From assembly GCF_001594005.1 (NCBI RefSeq), contig NZ_LTBA01000016.1, positions 1 through 60,258 on the forward strand: 60,258 nt of DNA. The letters run 5' to 3'. Made by a program: the position numbers and the translations under genes. Source of the stretch: Clostridium tepidiprofundi DSM 19306. GTDB taxonomy: Bacteria > Bacillota > Clostridia > Clostridiales > Clostridiaceae. The notes below the pieces were generated by a model. That model was not told the DNA's origin and made no database searches. It saw only the letters and a list, made by a program, of their open reading frames with translations. This document shows, one piece after another, positions 60,101 through 60,258 of this stretch; position 1 is the first letter of the stretch; each line of letters starts with the position of its first letter.

Positions 60101-60258
60101 ATTATTATAGAAGGTTATTATCCAAATAAAATAACAGATAAATTGACAGGGGAAATTTATATTAATGATATAGAAATTAAAAAATATAAAATAACAACTA
60201 AAAATTTTAAGATTAAAGTAAAAGTTGGGAAAAATGAAGTTGTAAAGTTGAAAATAGA
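57122..60258 (+). CDS. Acyltransferase-3 / GtrII-like glucosyltransferase fusion, 3' end outside window
   Basis: The frame is open from ATG 57122 (GGAGGGAA upstream) to the last base, at least 1045 residues without a stop. The N-terminal part (about 1-365) is an acyltransferase-3 membrane protein with the signature WIDIFKAFAIILMVVGHSTG (catalytic His in VVGHS) and about ten membrane segments. The middle (about 400-830) is a second multipass region resembling the GtrII-type glucosyltransferase family (INDELQSHFWSMQGFKSF, KQGRAISAI). A soluble domain (about 830-930) and a beta domain (about 980 onward, YYVDGWVSKISKF) follow. It probably decorates the exported glycan with an acyl group and a hexose. 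Specificity unknown. Confidence 0.8.
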   Translation, partial: MTKRIEWIDIFKAFAIILMVVGHSTGIFNRYIYQFHMAAFFFISGYVENFNNKTFFEIFVKKLYRIILPFIIIFISILILVTCLNYTGYYNILFKGEFIGFYRSIREFFRGFVYINWLGATWFLGVLFGIIILQKITYDINKQKIDFTYIIISIVMFFVGYYMVYRKMQFCIFVFPLDLILIGQFYFVLGKISSSKRLIGKIFSYKFIKVISFLTTVFFIWYFGNLYPITVDYPSRRFNKWYIDAVVAINGIIFLYLLSDFISRIKFQKIKKILIMIGKNTLGILFFNFLSFKLAYILLAIFNIVPFSYLNEFTPTTNIGNNYWWLISTISILCSIVMWRLLTKSRIGASLLGQNEELIKKISKYLVKKLYIGKKQSYEENDNNTFFELKVNYIVKNIKANKEIISILILLIIVIMTPILRQGIVINDELQSHFWSMQGFKSFFKHYVSAYMKQGRAISAITDTISMYSSFITSKKEIFRFFSIIGILINVYLFGKFIYKLFKNKLFSIFTMSSILVFLPITFEHTVPNAFVNLLSIPFSLLLISFILFINYIENDKENSLKIACLLLFVALLSYEVFIMITPIYFLLALYKIPRKDNYLRELFKKVALPITIDISYLVLYFFSRIIIPSTYNGNQIGFTLKGMIEIITQLFKSSIPGYYLFNSKYHYLFTKYDLSGIQAFDMRIILVVIFYASIIIYIFKRGVEIKRGNKSLWGDILVVLNGLLFVILPTVPNAISKMYQNNVNSDQFIALPVTYFIYFFMMFSLCYAIWQITQRINHKAFYGLIIVILLTYAIPIQMMNNVFSITQNRDYDRIVAIEQLLETNAIKCLNNNVILAPDLYVQRNALNIQQGYWTEVANEKGLNLVINKEDKGQDITLHYPEDKYFQINFNKYIIILSKDNLNNKVLPIKLENSKIYKDVMLKNPIRDKGFYVYRLLIDDEQTLQSYTGNPLNDFRNKVGNTLKSAKKLNGYYVDGWVSKISKFKIKSGKSGEIIIEGYYPNKITDKLTGEIYINDIEIKKYKITTKNFKIKVKVGKNEVVKLKI

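Overview
The window is AT-rich DNA with strong GGAGG-type ribosome binding sites, long runs of same-strand genes and Gram-positive signal peptides. This fits a low-GC Firmicute of the class Clostridia (Clostridium-like); I cannot name the species. Almost everything concerns the cell envelope: secreted Ig-like and S-layer-like proteins, leucine-rich repeat proteins, export machinery and cell-surface glycan synthesis. I saw no rRNA, tRNA or CRISPR array.

Layout. (1) 1-3460: a 5'-truncated Rpn-family nuclease gene that keeps a perfect internal translation start, about 1 kb of CTAG-rich dispersed repeats, a small inverted-repeat element and a sigma-54 activator gene. (2) 3460-5190: three kinds of short repeats around a minus-strand DUF4397 gene. 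(3) 5193-12209: an FkbH-like protein, acyl carrier protein, MaoC-like protein, SDR, MBOAT acyltransferase and SGNH protein. They look like one pathway that makes an unusual acyl group on a carrier protein and moves it across the membrane onto a surface polymer. A heptad-repeat coiled-coil protein follows. (4) 13038-22555: three large or abundant secreted Ig-like/S-layer-like proteins and a SLAP-domain protein. (5) 22885-29272: an apparent operon for an MMPL/RND exporter, an XXXLXXG heptad protein and an internalin-like LRR protein. (6) 29683-31843: an Ig-like protein and a small solo-domain protein. (7) 32600-37021: a MacB-type ABC system with a membrane-anchored CARDB-like protein. (8) 37911-42994: an O-antigen-ligase-like protein, a second LRR protein and a solo-domain protein. 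(9) 43339-60258: a glycan cluster with dTDP-L-rhamnose genes, an ABC-2 glycan exporter whose ATPase has a Wzt-type C-terminal domain, a giant methyltransferase/coiled-coil/GT2/GT4 protein, all four enzymes for GDP-D-glycero-alpha-D-manno-heptose, and an acyltransferase-3/GtrII-like fusion that runs off the end.

How it fits together. Region 9 can make nucleotide-activated rhamnose and heptose, polymerise a glycan and export it. The coiled-coil protein could act as a length ruler, by analogy with WbdD-type systems. Region 3 could decorate such a glycan, or another wall polymer, with a glycerate-derived acyl group. Regions 4-6 supply the secreted proteins, which show no recognisable SLH, CWB2 or LPXTG anchor.

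The spacers are unusually rich in structure. There are three families of small non-autonomous inverted-repeat elements (called A, B and C here), IS200/IS605-like end fragments, a large family of CTAG-rich dispersed repeats in both orientations, and tandem arrays with periods of 66, 67, 78 and 411 bp.
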